NCBI GenBank assembly: GCA_964649825.1
Contig: CAZYQW010000029.1
Location: 74,283-138,282 of the forward strand
Origin: CAZYQW01 sp964649825
Lineage (GTDB): Bacteria > Planctomycetota > B15-G4 > JADJEK01
Direction of reading: 5' to 3'
Length of the DNA: 64,000 nucleotides
The position numbers were made by a program, and so were the translations under genes. The first letter of the stretch is position 1; the number at the start of each line of letters is the position of its first letter. Below the pieces are notes generated by a model. The model saw only the letters and a program-made list of their open reading frames with translations. It had not been told where the DNA came from and made no database searches. This document shows positions 42,687-52,657 of this stretch, one piece after another.

Positions 42687-44014
42687 TCCACGCGCCGGTC
42701 GAACACCAGCGTGCGATCGAGCTTCGCGTCGAACGACTCGATCACTGCTCGGAAGCTGGGTCGAGGACGGCCGCGGAACACCTCGTCGCCGTTCGCGCGC
42801 ACGACGACGTCGAGCGACGGGTCGAACGTTCCCGGTCGCAGCCAGACGCTGAAGCTCTTCGGATCGGCACGCGCGATCGTCAGATCGAACTCGTTCCCGT
42901 CCCGCACGGCGACGACGCGCATCGCGTCCGTCGGGACATCGCAGTGGAGCCAGTAGAAGTCATGCTTCTGGTAGCGCGTCACCTTGTCCGCCGCGGTCGG
43001 CAGGGGAAACGGTTCGGTCGCGTACTCCCACACCAGCTTGGTGGGGAACGCGTTGCGCTTCCTCTGACCGATCCATTCGATCCCCTTCGTCGGTTCCCCC
43101 GGCGGGAAGGCGTGGGCGAGCCCGGGATAGGTCGCGAACTCGATCTCGACGTAGCCGCCGGGGTCCGCCTGCCGCAGCTCCTCGATCCGATCCCAGACGT
43201 AGAGGTACGTACCCGGCATGCAGTTCCGGTCGGCGAGACCGATGTAGTAGTACATGGCGAGGTTGCGCACGTTGGGCACGAACCCGTGCTGCACCGACTT
43301 CACCTCTTCTTTGGTCGCGAGCTGGCTCTGCGGCTCGGCCATCACCACGCCGGCGCACGGAGACGCACCCGCGAGGAGGTCCGGGTGGCGCCCCGCCATG
43401 AACCAGGATCCGGTCCCGCCCATGCTGAACCCCATCGAGTAGACGCGGTCCGGGTCGATCTCCTGCTGCACCTTGGCAAGCTCGATCAACGAGAGGAGGA
43501 AACGCTCGCCGTGCACGGTGTTCCACGTATCGTGGACGAGCCGGATCCCCTGCGGATAGACGCCGACGCAGTTCTTCGCGTGCCAGCGCGTCGCCTCCGA
43601 AGCCGAACCGGCGCCCTCGCCGCCGCCGTGGAGGCCGAGCACGAGCCCTTTCCCCTTGCCCTTGCCCGACGCGATCCACGTCGCCTCGCCGTATGGAGTG
43701 TCGATCGCGTCGCCCTTCACCTTCGGGCCGTACCGCTTCGCCGCCTTGAAGAGCATCTCGACCACGGCGTCGAGCGAACCGTCCGGCAGCTCCCCCATCT
43801 GCGCGGCCTCCTCGAGCAGACGCTCGCGAGCCCCGTCCGCCCACGCCTCGAAGTAGTTCTTCGGACGCGCCTCGAACCAGCGCTTCCCGAACGACTCGAT
43901 GGCTCGCTTGTCGAGCTTCTCGGCGCTCCGCGCAAGCGCAGCCGGTGCAAACGGGGCGAGGATCACGACGAAGACGGTGAGCGGCCAAGCGGAGCGTCGG
44001 AGGGTGCTTCTCAT
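42656..44014 (-). CDS. Secreted alpha/beta hydrolase (esterase / PHB-depolymerase-like)
   Basis: 452 residues from the ATG at 44014 with a signal peptide (MRSTLRRSAWPLTVFVVILA). The alpha/beta hydrolase core starts around KGLVLGLHGGGEGAGSASEA (oxyanion-hole HGGG). The nucleophile Ser is in RVYSMGFSMGGTGSWFM, the likely Asp in YYIGLADRNCMPGT, and the His in TYPGLAHAFPPGE. This matches LpqC/feruloyl-esterase or poly-hydroxybutyrate depolymerase-like proteins with about 100 extra residues at each end. The C-terminal beta domain may bind substrate. The substrate is unknown. It stands alone between the two defence cassettes. Confidence 0.83.
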   Translation of the reverse strand: MRSTLRRSAWPLTVFVVILAPFAPAALARSAEKLDKRAIESFGKRWFEARPKNYFEAWADGARERLLEEAAQMGELPDGSLDAVVEMLFKAAKRYGPKVKGDAIDTPYGEATWIASGKGKGKGLVLGLHGGGEGAGSASEATRWHAKNCVGVYPQGIRLVHDTWNTVHGERFLLSLIELAKVQQEIDPDRVYSMGFSMGGTGSWFMAGRHPDLLAGASPCAGVVMAEPQSQLATKEEVKSVQHGFVPNVRNLAMYYYIGLADRNCMPGTYLYVWDRIEELRQADPGGYVEIEFATYPGLAHAFPPGEPTKGIEWIGQRKRNAFPTKLVWEYATEPFPLPTAADKVTRYQKHDFYWLHCDVPTDAMRVVAVRDGNEFDLTIARADPKSFSVWLRPGTFDPSLDVVVRANGDEVFRGRPRPSFRAVIESFDAKLDRTLVFDRRVEWGSSSRPDR

Positions 44015-44198
44015 GCGAGCGATTCTAAGTCGACCCCACTTCGAGAACCCCCATGTCATCGGCGGCCGCGCGGGCCGGCGCCGTGGTTTGCTACGCTGGC
44101 CACCCGCGAAAACCCCGCCGGCGAAGCGCCGCTCGCCTTCGCGAGGCGGCGAACTCCCTGGTGAACGTCCAGTGATCCATCCCTCTCTCGCATGGCTC

Positions 44199-45485
44199 GT
44201 GTGCAGCGTCGTCACCTTGAATGAAGGCGACGGCGATCCCGTGGTCTGGCTCTCCGAGCACGCCGGCGCGATCCGCACGATCGACCCGAGCGATGACGAC
44301 TTCTCGGACCTCGAGTGCATCGCGGAGGCGATCGGAGACGCGCGCATCGTCTGGCTCGGCGAGCCGTCGCACGGCGACGGCGCCGCCTTCCGGGCGAAGG
44401 ACCGCCTCGTTCGATTCCTCCACCGCCGTCACGGCTTCTCCACGCTGCTCTGGGAGTCGGGGTTCTTCGACTGCGCGGTGATGCAGGAGAAGCTGCACGA
44501 GGAGGGGCGCACGGACGCCGCGGCGAGCTGGGGCGTCTTCTCGATCTGGGGAGCGAGCCACCAGACGCTCCCCGTGTTCCAGTACGCGCGATCGACCTAC
44601 GGCTCGGAGGATCCGCTCGTGATGGCCGGCATCGACTGCCAGTTCTCCGGGCGAGGGTCGGAGGGGATCAAGGACTTCGTCCTGCGCTTCTTCGACGAGG
44701 CGGGGAAGGACACGCTCTCCGCGGAGCTTCGCGCCGGCCTCGAGCGCGCGAACCGGCATCTGTTCTTGTCGCCGTTCTTTCCGGCCGAGTCGCAGCTCGA
44801 GAAGGCGACGGCGGTGCTCGATGAGATCGCGGAAGGGACGAAGGACCCCGATTCGCCGCTCACCAAGGTCCACTCCGAGCGTGAGCTCTCGTTCCTGCGG
44901 CAGACCCTGAAGTGCTACGCCGCTCAGCTCACGCTGAGGCTGCGCCTGCGCGACGAGGCGACGCGCGCGACCGCGAGCAACCTGCGCGAGCGCATGATGG
45001 CCGAGAACCTGCTTTGGCATCTCGAGCACGCGAAGCCGGACGCGCGCTTCATCGTGTGGGGCGCGGGCATCCACGGCGCAACGAACCTCGCCGAGGTCGA
45101 GCCGATCGACGAAGCGACGTCGTTCGCCGGGTTCGAGCCCGCCGGCAACATCCTGCGCGAACGGTTCGGCGACCGCTACTACTCGATCCTCTTCACCGCC
45201 CACCACGGCCACGCCGCCGTCGTCATGGCCGAGGCGAAGCCGATTCCGAACGCGCCCGAAGGTTCGTTCGAGACACTCTGCCGAAGCACCGGGAACGCGT
45301 TCACGTTCGTGGACCTCCGAGCCGCACGGCGGGAGGGTGGCGAGTGGCTCCGGGAACCGCGAGTGGCCAGACCACTCGGCTACGTCGACGTGACCGCCGC
45401 GTGGCCGCGCATCTGCGACGCGTTGTTCGTCATCGAGGAGATGACGCCGAGCACGTTGCCGCCGGATGATGCGGCGGGGGAATGA
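44199..45485 (+). CDS. Erythromycin esterase family protein
   Basis: About 428 residues. The family motifs are intact: ARIVWLGEPSHGDGAAFRAK (Glu and His of the EreA/B active site), STLLWESGFFDCAVMQ, and YSILFTAHHGHAAVVMAEAK. Such proteins may cleave macrolide lactones, but most environmental members have unknown substrates, so resistance should not be assumed. The start is uncertain. GTG at 44199 is used here, TTG at 44217 and GTG at 44172 are in frame, and none has a strong ribosome site. The domain begins close to residue 20, so little sequence is in doubt. Confidence 0.82.
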   Translation: MCSVVTLNEGDGDPVVWLSEHAGAIRTIDPSDDDFSDLECIAEAIGDARIVWLGEPSHGDGAAFRAKDRLVRFLHRRHGFSTLLWESGFFDCAVMQEKLHEEGRTDAAASWGVFSIWGASHQTLPVFQYARSTYGSEDPLVMAGIDCQFSGRGSEGIKDFVLRFFDEAGKDTLSAELRAGLERANRHLFLSPFFPAESQLEKATAVLDEIAEGTKDPDSPLTKVHSERELSFLRQTLKCYAAQLTLRLRLRDEATRATASNLRERMMAENLLWHLEHAKPDARFIVWGAGIHGATNLAEVEPIDEATSFAGFEPAGNILRERFGDRYYSILFTAHHGHAAVVMAEAKPIPNAPEGSFETLCRSTGNAFTFVDLRAARREGGEWLREPRVARPLGYVDVTAAWPRICDALFVIEEMTPSTLPPDDAAGE

Positions 45486-45549
45486 GGGCGCGGGGCGGGC
45501 GGGTCGAGCTTGCCGCTTCCATCCATGTCGAGGCATCGAGGACGATTCA

Positions 45550-46332
45550 TCAATCACTCGGCAACAGTCGCAGCATCCGCTGCTCCACCAACACCCGGAA
45601 GTGACTCGCCATGCTCAAGGCGAGCGGGCGGTCGCGGACCAGCACCCCCACCTCGATGTTCCGATCGAACGCGGCCTCGGTGAGGTTCGCAGAGGTCACG
45701 AAGACTGCCTCGTCGTCGGCCACGACCGCCTTGGCGTGGAGGACGCCGGAGGGGCGCTCGGGGTCGAGGGCGCGCGGGTCGTAGAAGACCGTGGGCCGCG
45801 CCTGGCCGGGCCAATCCTCCTTCCAGAGACGATCGGCGAAGCTCCGCACGAGCTGGTCGGCGGGCGCGGGATCGCCGCGCTTGCGCTGGATGTTCAGCAG
45901 GAGGGTCACGCGGAGGCCGGGGCACGCGTCCATGCGGCGGGCGAGGAGTTGGAAGGCCCGGGGGCCGTCGAAGTAGGCGTACGTGCTGATCCAAAGCGAC
46001 CGGGTGGCCCCCGCGAGGAGCTGGTCGAACGCGTCGCGGGTCCGGCGGACGTGGAGGCCGGGGACCTCGGGGCCGGACCAGACCAGGTCCGGCCGGATCT
46101 GCTTCGCGGTGACCGCTTCCACGGTCCGGAGCCAGGCGGCAGCGCCGCGCCCGGACACGCCGATGCGATCCAGGTCGCGAAGGCCGGTGGCGATCGCCTC
46201 GATGCCGTCCTCCAGGCCCACGGTGGCGCGCAGCGACGCGGCGGCGTAGGGCGGACCCAAGAGCCCGCTGTCGAGGGCCGCGGCGAGGCGCTGGCGCTGG
46301 TGGGATGGCAGGTCGAGGAGGGGCTCGATCAT
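45550..46332 (-). CDS. drmC: DISARM protein DrmC, phospholipase D-like
   Basis: 260 residues. The C-terminal half carries the PLD/nuclease motif HAKAVVADDEAVFVTSANLT (HxK with downstream Asp and Asn). An N-terminal helical part has LDLPSHQRQRLAAALDSGLL. DrmC is one of the three core genes shared by both DISARM classes and is reported in the original description as not essential for protection against the phages tested. A single HxK motif suggests that two copies form one active site. It overlaps the drmB stop by 4 bases and is the last gene of the DISARM operon. Confidence 0.92.
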   Translation of the reverse strand: MIEPLLDLPSHQRQRLAAALDSGLLGPPYAAASLRATVGLEDGIEAIATGLRDLDRIGVSGRGAAAWLRTVEAVTAKQIRPDLVWSGPEVPGLHVRRTRDAFDQLLAGATRSLWISTYAYFDGPRAFQLLARRMDACPGLRVTLLLNIQRKRGDPAPADQLVRSFADRLWKEDWPGQARPTVFYDPRALDPERPSGVLHAKAVVADDEAVFVTSANLTEAAFDRNIEVGVLVRDRPLALSMASHFRVLVEQRMLRLLPSD

Positions 46333-48131
46333 TCCACGAGCCGGAAGAAGGCCGCGTCGGGCTCACCGAGAACAGGCACGACGAGGGCGCGGTCGAGGTA
46401 GTCGTTGCGCATCTCGCATGAGGTCTCGGCGACCAGGGTGCAGCCGTGGCAAGCGGCGCCGTGCAGGAAGCGCTTCTCCAGGCTCGAGGCCGGGGAGTGC
46501 TGGGCGCACACCGGGTCGTTGGAGCAGAGCGCCGCCATGCGGAGCGCGTTCGCGAGGTGATCTTCGATGTGGCGGCCCTGCTGGACGAGTCCGCCGAGCG
46601 TCCCCTCCGCGTCGGGGGTACCGGTGTACAGGAGCACGCCGTAGCGCTCACCGTCGGGGTCGGAGTACACACGCTCGCGGATGGAGCTCGCCGGGTAGCC
46701 ACAGCGCATCGCGAGCGACTGGATGAGGAGATGGGACAGGGTGTGGAGGAGGACGTAGGGCCCCCCGGGAAACGACCGCTTGCCCCGGCCTCTCCCATCG
46801 TCCTGCCACCGCTTGTACCCCGCGGCCAGGTCGTCGACGCGGGCCTTCACAACGGGCCGCGCGAGCCACGCCGCGATCATCTCGGCGCGCAGATGAAGAA
46901 ACACACCCTCCCCGCGGTTCTCGACCGCCGGGAACCAGGTGGGCTCCTCGTCGAGCTCGGCCCGCACGACGTCGGTGTCGTACTCGCCGTTGATGTCGGG
47001 CGTGACGGCCTCGAACCGCGTGAATCCAACCAGGGCGAGGACCTCGCGGAGGCGGTGGAGCTGGACGACGCTCTGGACGCCCGCGAAGCGATCCGACTTG
47101 TGCCAGACCGATTCGGGCAGCCGGCGGGCGTGGAAGTTGAGGTCGATGGGGACGTCATCCCCGAAGCCCTCGAGCGCGGTGAGCAGCGCGTCCAACTCCA
47201 CCTGCTTGACCGGCCGTTCCTCTACCACTCCCGCCTTCATCTCGCTGATGATCTGCAGGACCTCGCGATCTCCGTATGGCGCGAGCTTCTCGGCGACGCG
47301 GGGCTTCCTCTTCACGGTCGCCAGGTCGCCCGCGTCCTCGACGATCTGCAGGTCGTCCCAGAGCTCGGTGAACACGGCGCGCGCCTTCGCGCCCTGGTCC
47401 GGCAGCGACAGCACGCTCACGACCTGGGGGAAGTATGCGTTGGCGGCGGTCCGGATGAGAAGCCGGCTCGGCAGGGAGCACTCCTCGCTCGCACCGCGCC
47501 CCAGCCACGGCATCGCCCCGCTGCATGTCCCCAGCGCTTCGCTCTCGGAGGCCTCGTAGAGGCTTCGCGGCGCCACCTCTTTGCACTCGCAGCGGATCGA
47601 GAGGTCCGCGAGATCGCCGGTCGTCCCCGTCTCGTCGAGCCAGAGCTGCAGGCGACATGTCGAGTCGGGTCCGTGAAGGAAGCGGTGCCATTGGATGTCA
47701 TCGACGTGGCCACGCGGGCACGCGCGGACGAACCGCGTGGCCACGACCCGGAGATTCTCGAATCGCCCGTGGTCGAGCAGCTTGCGATGGACGAGCCGCC
47801 GCGACCGCGCGCTCCGGTCGCCCTCCGGCGGGGGCTCCTGGACCACGTACCATTCGGGGAAGCGATACGCGCTGATGCCTCTTCGCCGGTGATCCGACCA
47901 GTCGTCCGATTCGATCGGCGGCGCGAACATTCGCGGATCGTCCACGTCCGTCATCATCTGGAGCTTGCGCTCGAGCCGGGGCTCGACGACGGGCTCGAGT
48001 TCGCTGGTCGGCCCCCACGTCCGGAGACCGCCGAGGATCGCGGAGTCCTTCGGCAAATCGATCAACGCCCCAGGCCCGTAGGTCAGGATCACCTGGCTGC
48101 GCCGGAGCTGTCCGTGCGCTTTTCGTCTCAT
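46329..48131 (-). CDS. drmB: DISARM protein DrmB (DUF1998 domain)
   Basis: 600 residues. The opening MRRKAHGQLRRSQVILTYGP then GALIDLPKDSAILGGL is typical of DrmB. The C-terminal DUF1998 region runs from YVLLHTLSHLLIQSLAMRCG through YGVLLYTGTPDAEGTLGGLV to the Cys pair in HGAACHGCTLVAETSCEMRN, with a further Cys in CSNDPVCAQH, probably holding zinc. DrmB works with the DrmA helicase as the DNA-engaging core that blocks incoming phage DNA. It overlaps drmA by 4 bases upstream and drmC by 4 bases downstream. Confidence 0.94.
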   Translation of the reverse strand: MRRKAHGQLRRSQVILTYGPGALIDLPKDSAILGGLRTWGPTSELEPVVEPRLERKLQMMTDVDDPRMFAPPIESDDWSDHRRRGISAYRFPEWYVVQEPPPEGDRSARSRRLVHRKLLDHGRFENLRVVATRFVRACPRGHVDDIQWHRFLHGPDSTCRLQLWLDETGTTGDLADLSIRCECKEVAPRSLYEASESEALGTCSGAMPWLGRGASEECSLPSRLLIRTAANAYFPQVVSVLSLPDQGAKARAVFTELWDDLQIVEDAGDLATVKRKPRVAEKLAPYGDREVLQIISEMKAGVVEERPVKQVELDALLTALEGFGDDVPIDLNFHARRLPESVWHKSDRFAGVQSVVQLHRLREVLALVGFTRFEAVTPDINGEYDTDVVRAELDEEPTWFPAVENRGEGVFLHLRAEMIAAWLARPVVKARVDDLAAGYKRWQDDGRGRGKRSFPGGPYVLLHTLSHLLIQSLAMRCGYPASSIRERVYSDPDGERYGVLLYTGTPDAEGTLGGLVQQGRHIEDHLANALRMAALCSNDPVCAQHSPASSLEKRFLHGAACHGCTLVAETSCEMRNDYLDRALVVPVLGEPDAAFFRLVE

Positions 48132-51100
48132 GCCGAGTCTCCCGCCTCCGCCCCGTTGAGCTCCCTCAGGAACAGGTTCACCTCGGGCTCTACGTCGCGA
48201 AGCGACCGGTTCGCGCGGAACTTCCGGTGGTCCTCGGACTTGTCGGTGTCCAGCATTTCCCGAAGCAGAGGCCGCGGCCCGCGCACTTCGTACTTCTGGT
48301 ACTGCATCCGGGCACCGACCTCACGCGACTCCGCTACAACTCGCGCCCAGGAATCGAGGAGGTCCGTGACGCGCTGTTGTACGCTCAGCGCCCGCTCCGC
48401 CCGCTCCTGCTCGTCCATGCGCGGCTGCCCGGCGACACGGCGCAGGAAGGTGTCTCGCAACTCCGACTCGAGCCCGGCGCGGACATCGTCGATCCCTCCG
48501 ACCGCTTCGGCGGGCGTCAGCTCCCGGCGCGCGTGGCGGGCGAGCGCCACCAACGCCCCGGCGAAGCCCCGATCGAGGGCCCGCGCCGAGAACGGGGTGA
48601 CGCTGGCCGGCTCCACCGCGCGATAGAACGTCTCGTGGTAGTGTCGAAAGCGCTCGTAGTGCGACCGGTCGCGCGGCTTGTGCATGTTGAGCAGCGTCAC
48701 CACGAGGCCTGGCCGCTGGTCGTCGCGACCGACGCGGCTGGTCGCCTGGATGTACTCCGCGTGCGTCTTGGGCTGGCCGAGCACGACCATCAGCCCCAGC
48801 CGGGGGATGTCGAGGCCGACCGAGATCATGTTCGTGGCGATCGCGAAGTCGACCCGCCGCTCTTCGTGGAACTCGCAGCTCAGGCGCTGCTTCGCTTCGG
48901 AGACCCCGCTGGTGGGGACGCGCGAGGTCAACTCCATGACCTCGGAGACTCGCTTGCGATCCTGGAATAGCCCTCGGTCCTCCCCCGCGCGCCGGCGGTT
49001 GCCGTAGCCCTTCAGGGTGTTCTGGACCTCCTCCTCGAGGATGCGGCGGCAGCCGCCGAGCTCGCGTAGGCTGTTGAAGTACCCGAGCACCGTCATGTAC
49101 GGATCGGCGGGGTTCTTCTCGTTGCGGTGGCCGCCCGCGTCGCGGTACGCCCGCTCCGCCGCACCCATCAGGGCCAGCCAAACGCGGCGGAGGATCACCT
49201 TCGGATTGCGACCCTGCGAGGCCACGCCGAGGTACAGGCGGGCGGCTTTCCGCTCGACGCCCACCTCCGCCGCCGCCTGCGCGTCGGATGGGACGACCCG
49301 AGCGAAGAACGAGTCCCTTCGGTCGGGCCCGGGTGGCGGGAAGACCATGGTCTGGGGACGCCCGAAGACGGCCTGGATCTGCTCTGCGGCCTGGCGGACG
49401 GTGGCCGTCGACGCCACGATCTTCGGCTTGATCGCCTTGCCATCGACCTCGCGCACGATGAGGGCCTCGATCACCGTCTCGTACAGGCCGGCCATCGTGC
49501 CGAGCGGCCCCGAGATGAGGTGCAGCTCGTCCTGGATGATCAGGTCGGGCGGCGGCAGCGGGGCAGGGAGCCTGGAACCCTGGCCGGGCTCGGCATTGCC
49601 GTAGAAGCCGTGCTTGTCGTGCCGCTCGGCACCGCCGAGAAGCGCACCCGACGGGCCGACCCAGGGCAGCGACGCGAACTTGTCCACGGTGGCGATGAGG
49701 AATGCCGGCAGCCGCCGGTAGATCGGCTCATCGACGGCGAGGATGGGGAGCGGGCGCTCGCGGGAGAAGTCGCATTCGAAGTTGACGCACACGATGCGCA
49801 GCTCGCGCGGCCGGTCGGCGTCCGGCTGCAAGTCGAACGAGTCCGGCTCGAACCTGGTGCCGCACCACGGGCAGGTCTCGATGGGGATCGGGGACGGGTT
49901 CGCGTGCGGGTCGCGCTTGTAGTCGCGCACCTTGATCCGGGCGGTGTCCGAGACCTTGTCGCCCTTGTGACCCATCCGGTTGGGCGTCGCCGCCTTGCCC
50001 ACCCACAGCCCGATCTCGAAGGGCCACGTCCCGTAGCGCCCGGGATCCGCGCTCCGCTCGAGTTCCAGCGCGCACACCAGCCCCGCAGCCCGGCCGAGCT
50101 GATCGAGCGTGAGGAGGCGGAGGGTGTAGCGCATGAGGACGCTCACGCCCGCGCTCTGGAGCCCCGCGTTCCGCAGCCGGCGCAGGACCATCGTGTAGGC
50201 GGCGAGTCCGAGGTACGCCTCGGTCTTGCCGCCGCCGGTCGGGAAGAACAGCAGGTCGACCGTGTCGCGGTGTTTGCTCGGGTCGGTCGGATCCGCGATG
50301 CCGGACACGTTGAGGAGCACGAAGGCGAGCTGGAACGCGCGCCAGGCGGGTGCGTCGTCCCGCGACCGCCGCTGGAGAGCGCGGGCCACGGCGCGGTTCG
50401 CGACCCGAAACGCGTCCAAGGCGCTCGGGTCGGCGCGCAGGGTCTCGATGCCCTGGTCGATGCGGTCGGCGGCGGCGCGCGCGAGAACGAGGAGCCCCTC
50501 CACGGTCTCTCGCCGGGAATCGCCGAGCCTCCCCAGCACGCCCCGCTGCGCCGCGATCCAGGCGCGGTAGTGCACCACCAGCGGCCGAAGCGCCTGCGCT
50601 GCCGCCTCACCGTCGGCCAGGGCCCCGAGCTCGAGCATCCCGAGCGTCGCCCCTTCGATCTTCGATGTCTCGGTCCGCTCCACCTCGGCGTTCGGCACCC
50701 ATGCGGTGCGCAGCTCGCGGCAGCGGCCATCCACCACCGACCACTCCGCGGACACGCCGTGCCCCGCCGCGTACTCCGGCGCGTCGGCGTAGTGGACGTC
50801 GGCGACGCGCTCGTCCCAGTCGCGCGCCCGCGAGCCACGCGGATCCGGCCGGGGCACGAACGACTCCTCGCAGCGAACCCTGAGGCTCGCCTGGAACGCG
50901 TAGGCGCGGTCGGGGTTGTCGGTGTCGGGCGCGCGCCGGTTGATCAGGAAGACCGAGATCGAGCGCGTTCCCGGGGGAATCTCGTTCGCGAACTCCCGCG
51001 CGTCGACGGCGCGATCGACGACGTGGAGCTGGAGGCCGCCGGAGCTCGGGACATCCAGGACGCACGGCTCGCGGCTCCCGCTGCCAAGGCGGACCCGGAC

Positions 51101-51589
51101 GGGCTCCTCGCGGGCGTCCCGCTGCCACACGGACAGCGGCTTCCCGTCCTTGTCGGCCATCTCGCCGCGGTCGTAGTCCCCCCACCCGACGACGACGTCC
51201 AGGGCGGAGCACGCCGCCGGGACGAGGAAGCTCAAGCCCATGGACGACGGGAAGTAGCTCTTCTTCGCCGCGCGGCGTTCGTCCGCGCTCTCCTCCTCCA
51301 GACCGGCGTGCTCGGGCACGACGTCGAGGTCGTCGTCCTCATCCTGGTCGCCGGCCAGCTCGGGCGGCGTTCCCGTGGGGATGAGGAAACCCGTCAGGTA
51401 CCAGTTGGACGGCCGCTCCCAGCCGCGCAGGCGCTCCTCCGCGTACGCATGACCGGCCCAGGGACCCACCAGGTCGAGCTCGAGAGCTTCGACGAGGCGC
51501 GCTCGGATCGCCTCGGAGTCGACCGCGGTCGAGACCTCCCCGCCGTGCCCGTCCGTCACCGCATCGCTCCGTTCATCGGCACTCATCAT
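48128..51589 (-). CDS. drmA: DISARM helicase DrmA
   Basis: About 1153 residues, with start ATG at 51589 or 51586 (MMSADERSD); the in-frame extension to 51685 runs inside darG and is not credible. Helicase motifs: Walker A VDLLFFPTGGGKTEAYLGLA, Walker B LIIQDELHLISGPLGTMAGL, motif III KIVASTATVRQAAEQ, and motif VI EYIQATSRVGRDDQRPG. A zinc-binding pair of CxxC-like sites lies in CPWCGTRFEPDSFDL and the CVNFECDF that follows. The N-terminal 350 residues are beta-rich, as in other DrmA proteins. With DrmB it senses and blocks invading DNA, and partial occlusion of the DNA groove is known for the family. It begins inside darG (17 shared bases). Confidence 0.95.
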   Translation of the reverse strand: MMSADERSDAVTDGHGGEVSTAVDSEAIRARLVEALELDLVGPWAGHAYAEERLRGWERPSNWYLTGFLIPTGTPPELAGDQDEDDDLDVVPEHAGLEEESADERRAAKKSYFPSSMGLSFLVPAACSALDVVVGWGDYDRGEMADKDGKPLSVWQRDAREEPVRVRLGSGSREPCVLDVPSSGGLQLHVVDRAVDAREFANEIPPGTRSISVFLINRRAPDTDNPDRAYAFQASLRVRCEESFVPRPDPRGSRARDWDERVADVHYADAPEYAAGHGVSAEWSVVDGRCRELRTAWVPNAEVERTETSKIEGATLGMLELGALADGEAAAQALRPLVVHYRAWIAAQRGVLGRLGDSRRETVEGLLVLARAAADRIDQGIETLRADPSALDAFRVANRAVARALQRRSRDDAPAWRAFQLAFVLLNVSGIADPTDPSKHRDTVDLLFFPTGGGKTEAYLGLAAYTMVLRRLRNAGLQSAGVSVLMRYTLRLLTLDQLGRAAGLVCALELERSADPGRYGTWPFEIGLWVGKAATPNRMGHKGDKVSDTARIKVRDYKRDPHANPSPIPIETCPWCGTRFEPDSFDLQPDADRPRELRIVCVNFECDFSRERPLPILAVDEPIYRRLPAFLIATVDKFASLPWVGPSGALLGGAERHDKHGFYGNAEPGQGSRLPAPLPPPDLIIQDELHLISGPLGTMAGLYETVIEALIVREVDGKAIKPKIVASTATVRQAAEQIQAVFGRPQTMVFPPPGPDRRDSFFARVVPSDAQAAAEVGVERKAARLYLGVASQGRNPKVILRRVWLALMGAAERAYRDAGGHRNEKNPADPYMTVLGYFNSLRELGGCRRILEEEVQNTLKGYGNRRRAGEDRGLFQDRKRVSEVMELTSRVPTSGVSEAKQRLSCEFHEERRVDFAIATNMISVGLDIPRLGLMVVLGQPKTHAEYIQATSRVGRDDQRPGLVVTLLNMHKPRDRSHYERFRHYHETFYRAVEPASVTPFSARALDRGFAGALVALARHARRELTPAEAVGGIDDVRAGLESELRDTFLRRVAGQPRMDEQERAERALSVQQRVTDLLDSWARVVAESREVGARMQYQKYEVRGPRPLLREMLDTDKSEDHRKFRANRSLRDVEPEVNLFLRELNGAEAGDSA

Positions 51590-52643
51590 CCCCGCGCCCA
51601 CCCGGAGCACCGAGCCAGCCTCGGCGCGCGAGGGTCTCGCGAGCGATGCCGATCTGACGGGGAGTGAAGCGCTTCTTGCGCTCATCCCAGGCGTGCGTGC
51701 ACGCGATCAACTCGCTCTCGGAGGTCACCCCATCGCGGACCACCACCCAGTGCACGGTCGCGAGCAACTCGAGGCCCGAGGGCGTCTCGAAACCCTCGAC
51801 CAGCGCCGCGACCCGATCGAACCGGGCCTGCGTCTCCGGTGCAGCCGCCAACACCGCGCGAGCCTGTTCCACGGCCCCCGGCATGAGCTCCAGCACCTTG
51901 TCCGGAGCGTCGCCGCCGTCGCCGTAACCGGTCACGTAGTGGCCCTCGATCTCCCGCAGCACGTGGCGGAGGTTCTCGACGTATGGGCCGTAGTAACCCT
52001 TCTTCACGCGCAGACGGAGGTTCTCGCCCGCCTCCTGCATGAAGTACATGAGCTTGTGGATCTCCAGGAGCGACGCGAAGGGATCGAGCAGCCCAGCGGT
52101 GTAGCGGTCGATCAGGCCGATGAGCGCGGCCCGCCCCGCGGTCATCGGCGGCGCCGCGGCGCCACGGTTCGGCGTCGCCCGCGGTCGCGCCGGCGACGGC
52201 TCGAAGATCGTCACGCGCACCTCGGCCAGGTCGCGCAGCGCCTGCTCGATGCGCGCCCGCACCTGGCCCCACTCCAGGCCACCCAGACCCGCGCCGAGGG
52301 GAGGAATGGCCACCGAGCGGATCCCTCGCTGCTCGATCTCGGCGACCAGCGCCGCCAGGCCCGCGTCGATGTCCTCCATGCGCGACTTGCCGCGCCAGTG
52401 CCGCTTGGTCGGGAAGTTGATGATGAAGCGCGGGGGCGTCAGGCGCCCGGTCTCGAAGACGAACATGCGGCCCGGCTGGACCTCGCCGCGGCGGCACGCG
52501 GCGGCGTAGGCGCGGAAGTTGTCGGGCCAGGCCTTCTTGAACTGCAGCGCGATGCCACGCCCCATGAACCCGACGCAGTTGACGGTGTTCACGAGCGCTT
52601 CCGCGTCCTCCGCGAGGAGATCGCCGGTCTTGAACTCGATCAT
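51573..52643 (-). CDS. darG: DarG-type macrodomain antitoxin (DNA ADP-ribosyl glycohydrolase)
   Basis: 356 residues, ATG at 52643 with GAGGAG upstream. Residues 1 to 155 are a macrodomain of the DarG/TARG1 group: MIEFKTGDLLAEDAEALVNT, then VNCVGFMGRGIALQFKKAWP (catalytic Lys region), then SVAIPPLGAGLGGLEW. After a Pro/Arg linker, residues about 185 to 356 match the DarG C-terminal domain (LLEIHKLMYFMQEAGENLRL and KKGYYGPYVENLRHVLREI), which binds and blocks DarT. DarG removes ADP-ribose that DarT puts on DNA. It follows darT by 14 bases and runs into drmA, so it is built into the DISARM operon. Confidence 0.92.
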   Translation of the reverse strand: MIEFKTGDLLAEDAEALVNTVNCVGFMGRGIALQFKKAWPDNFRAYAAACRRGEVQPGRMFVFETGRLTPPRFIINFPTKRHWRGKSRMEDIDAGLAALVAEIEQRGIRSVAIPPLGAGLGGLEWGQVRARIEQALRDLAEVRVTIFEPSPARPRATPNRGAAAPPMTAGRAALIGLIDRYTAGLLDPFASLLEIHKLMYFMQEAGENLRLRVKKGYYGPYVENLRHVLREIEGHYVTGYGDGGDAPDKVLELMPGAVEQARAVLAAAPETQARFDRVAALVEGFETPSGLELLATVHWVVVRDGVTSESELIACTHAWDERKKRFTPRQIGIARETLARRGWLGAPGGRGDDECR

Positions 52644-52657
52644 CGCGGCTCCTCGGT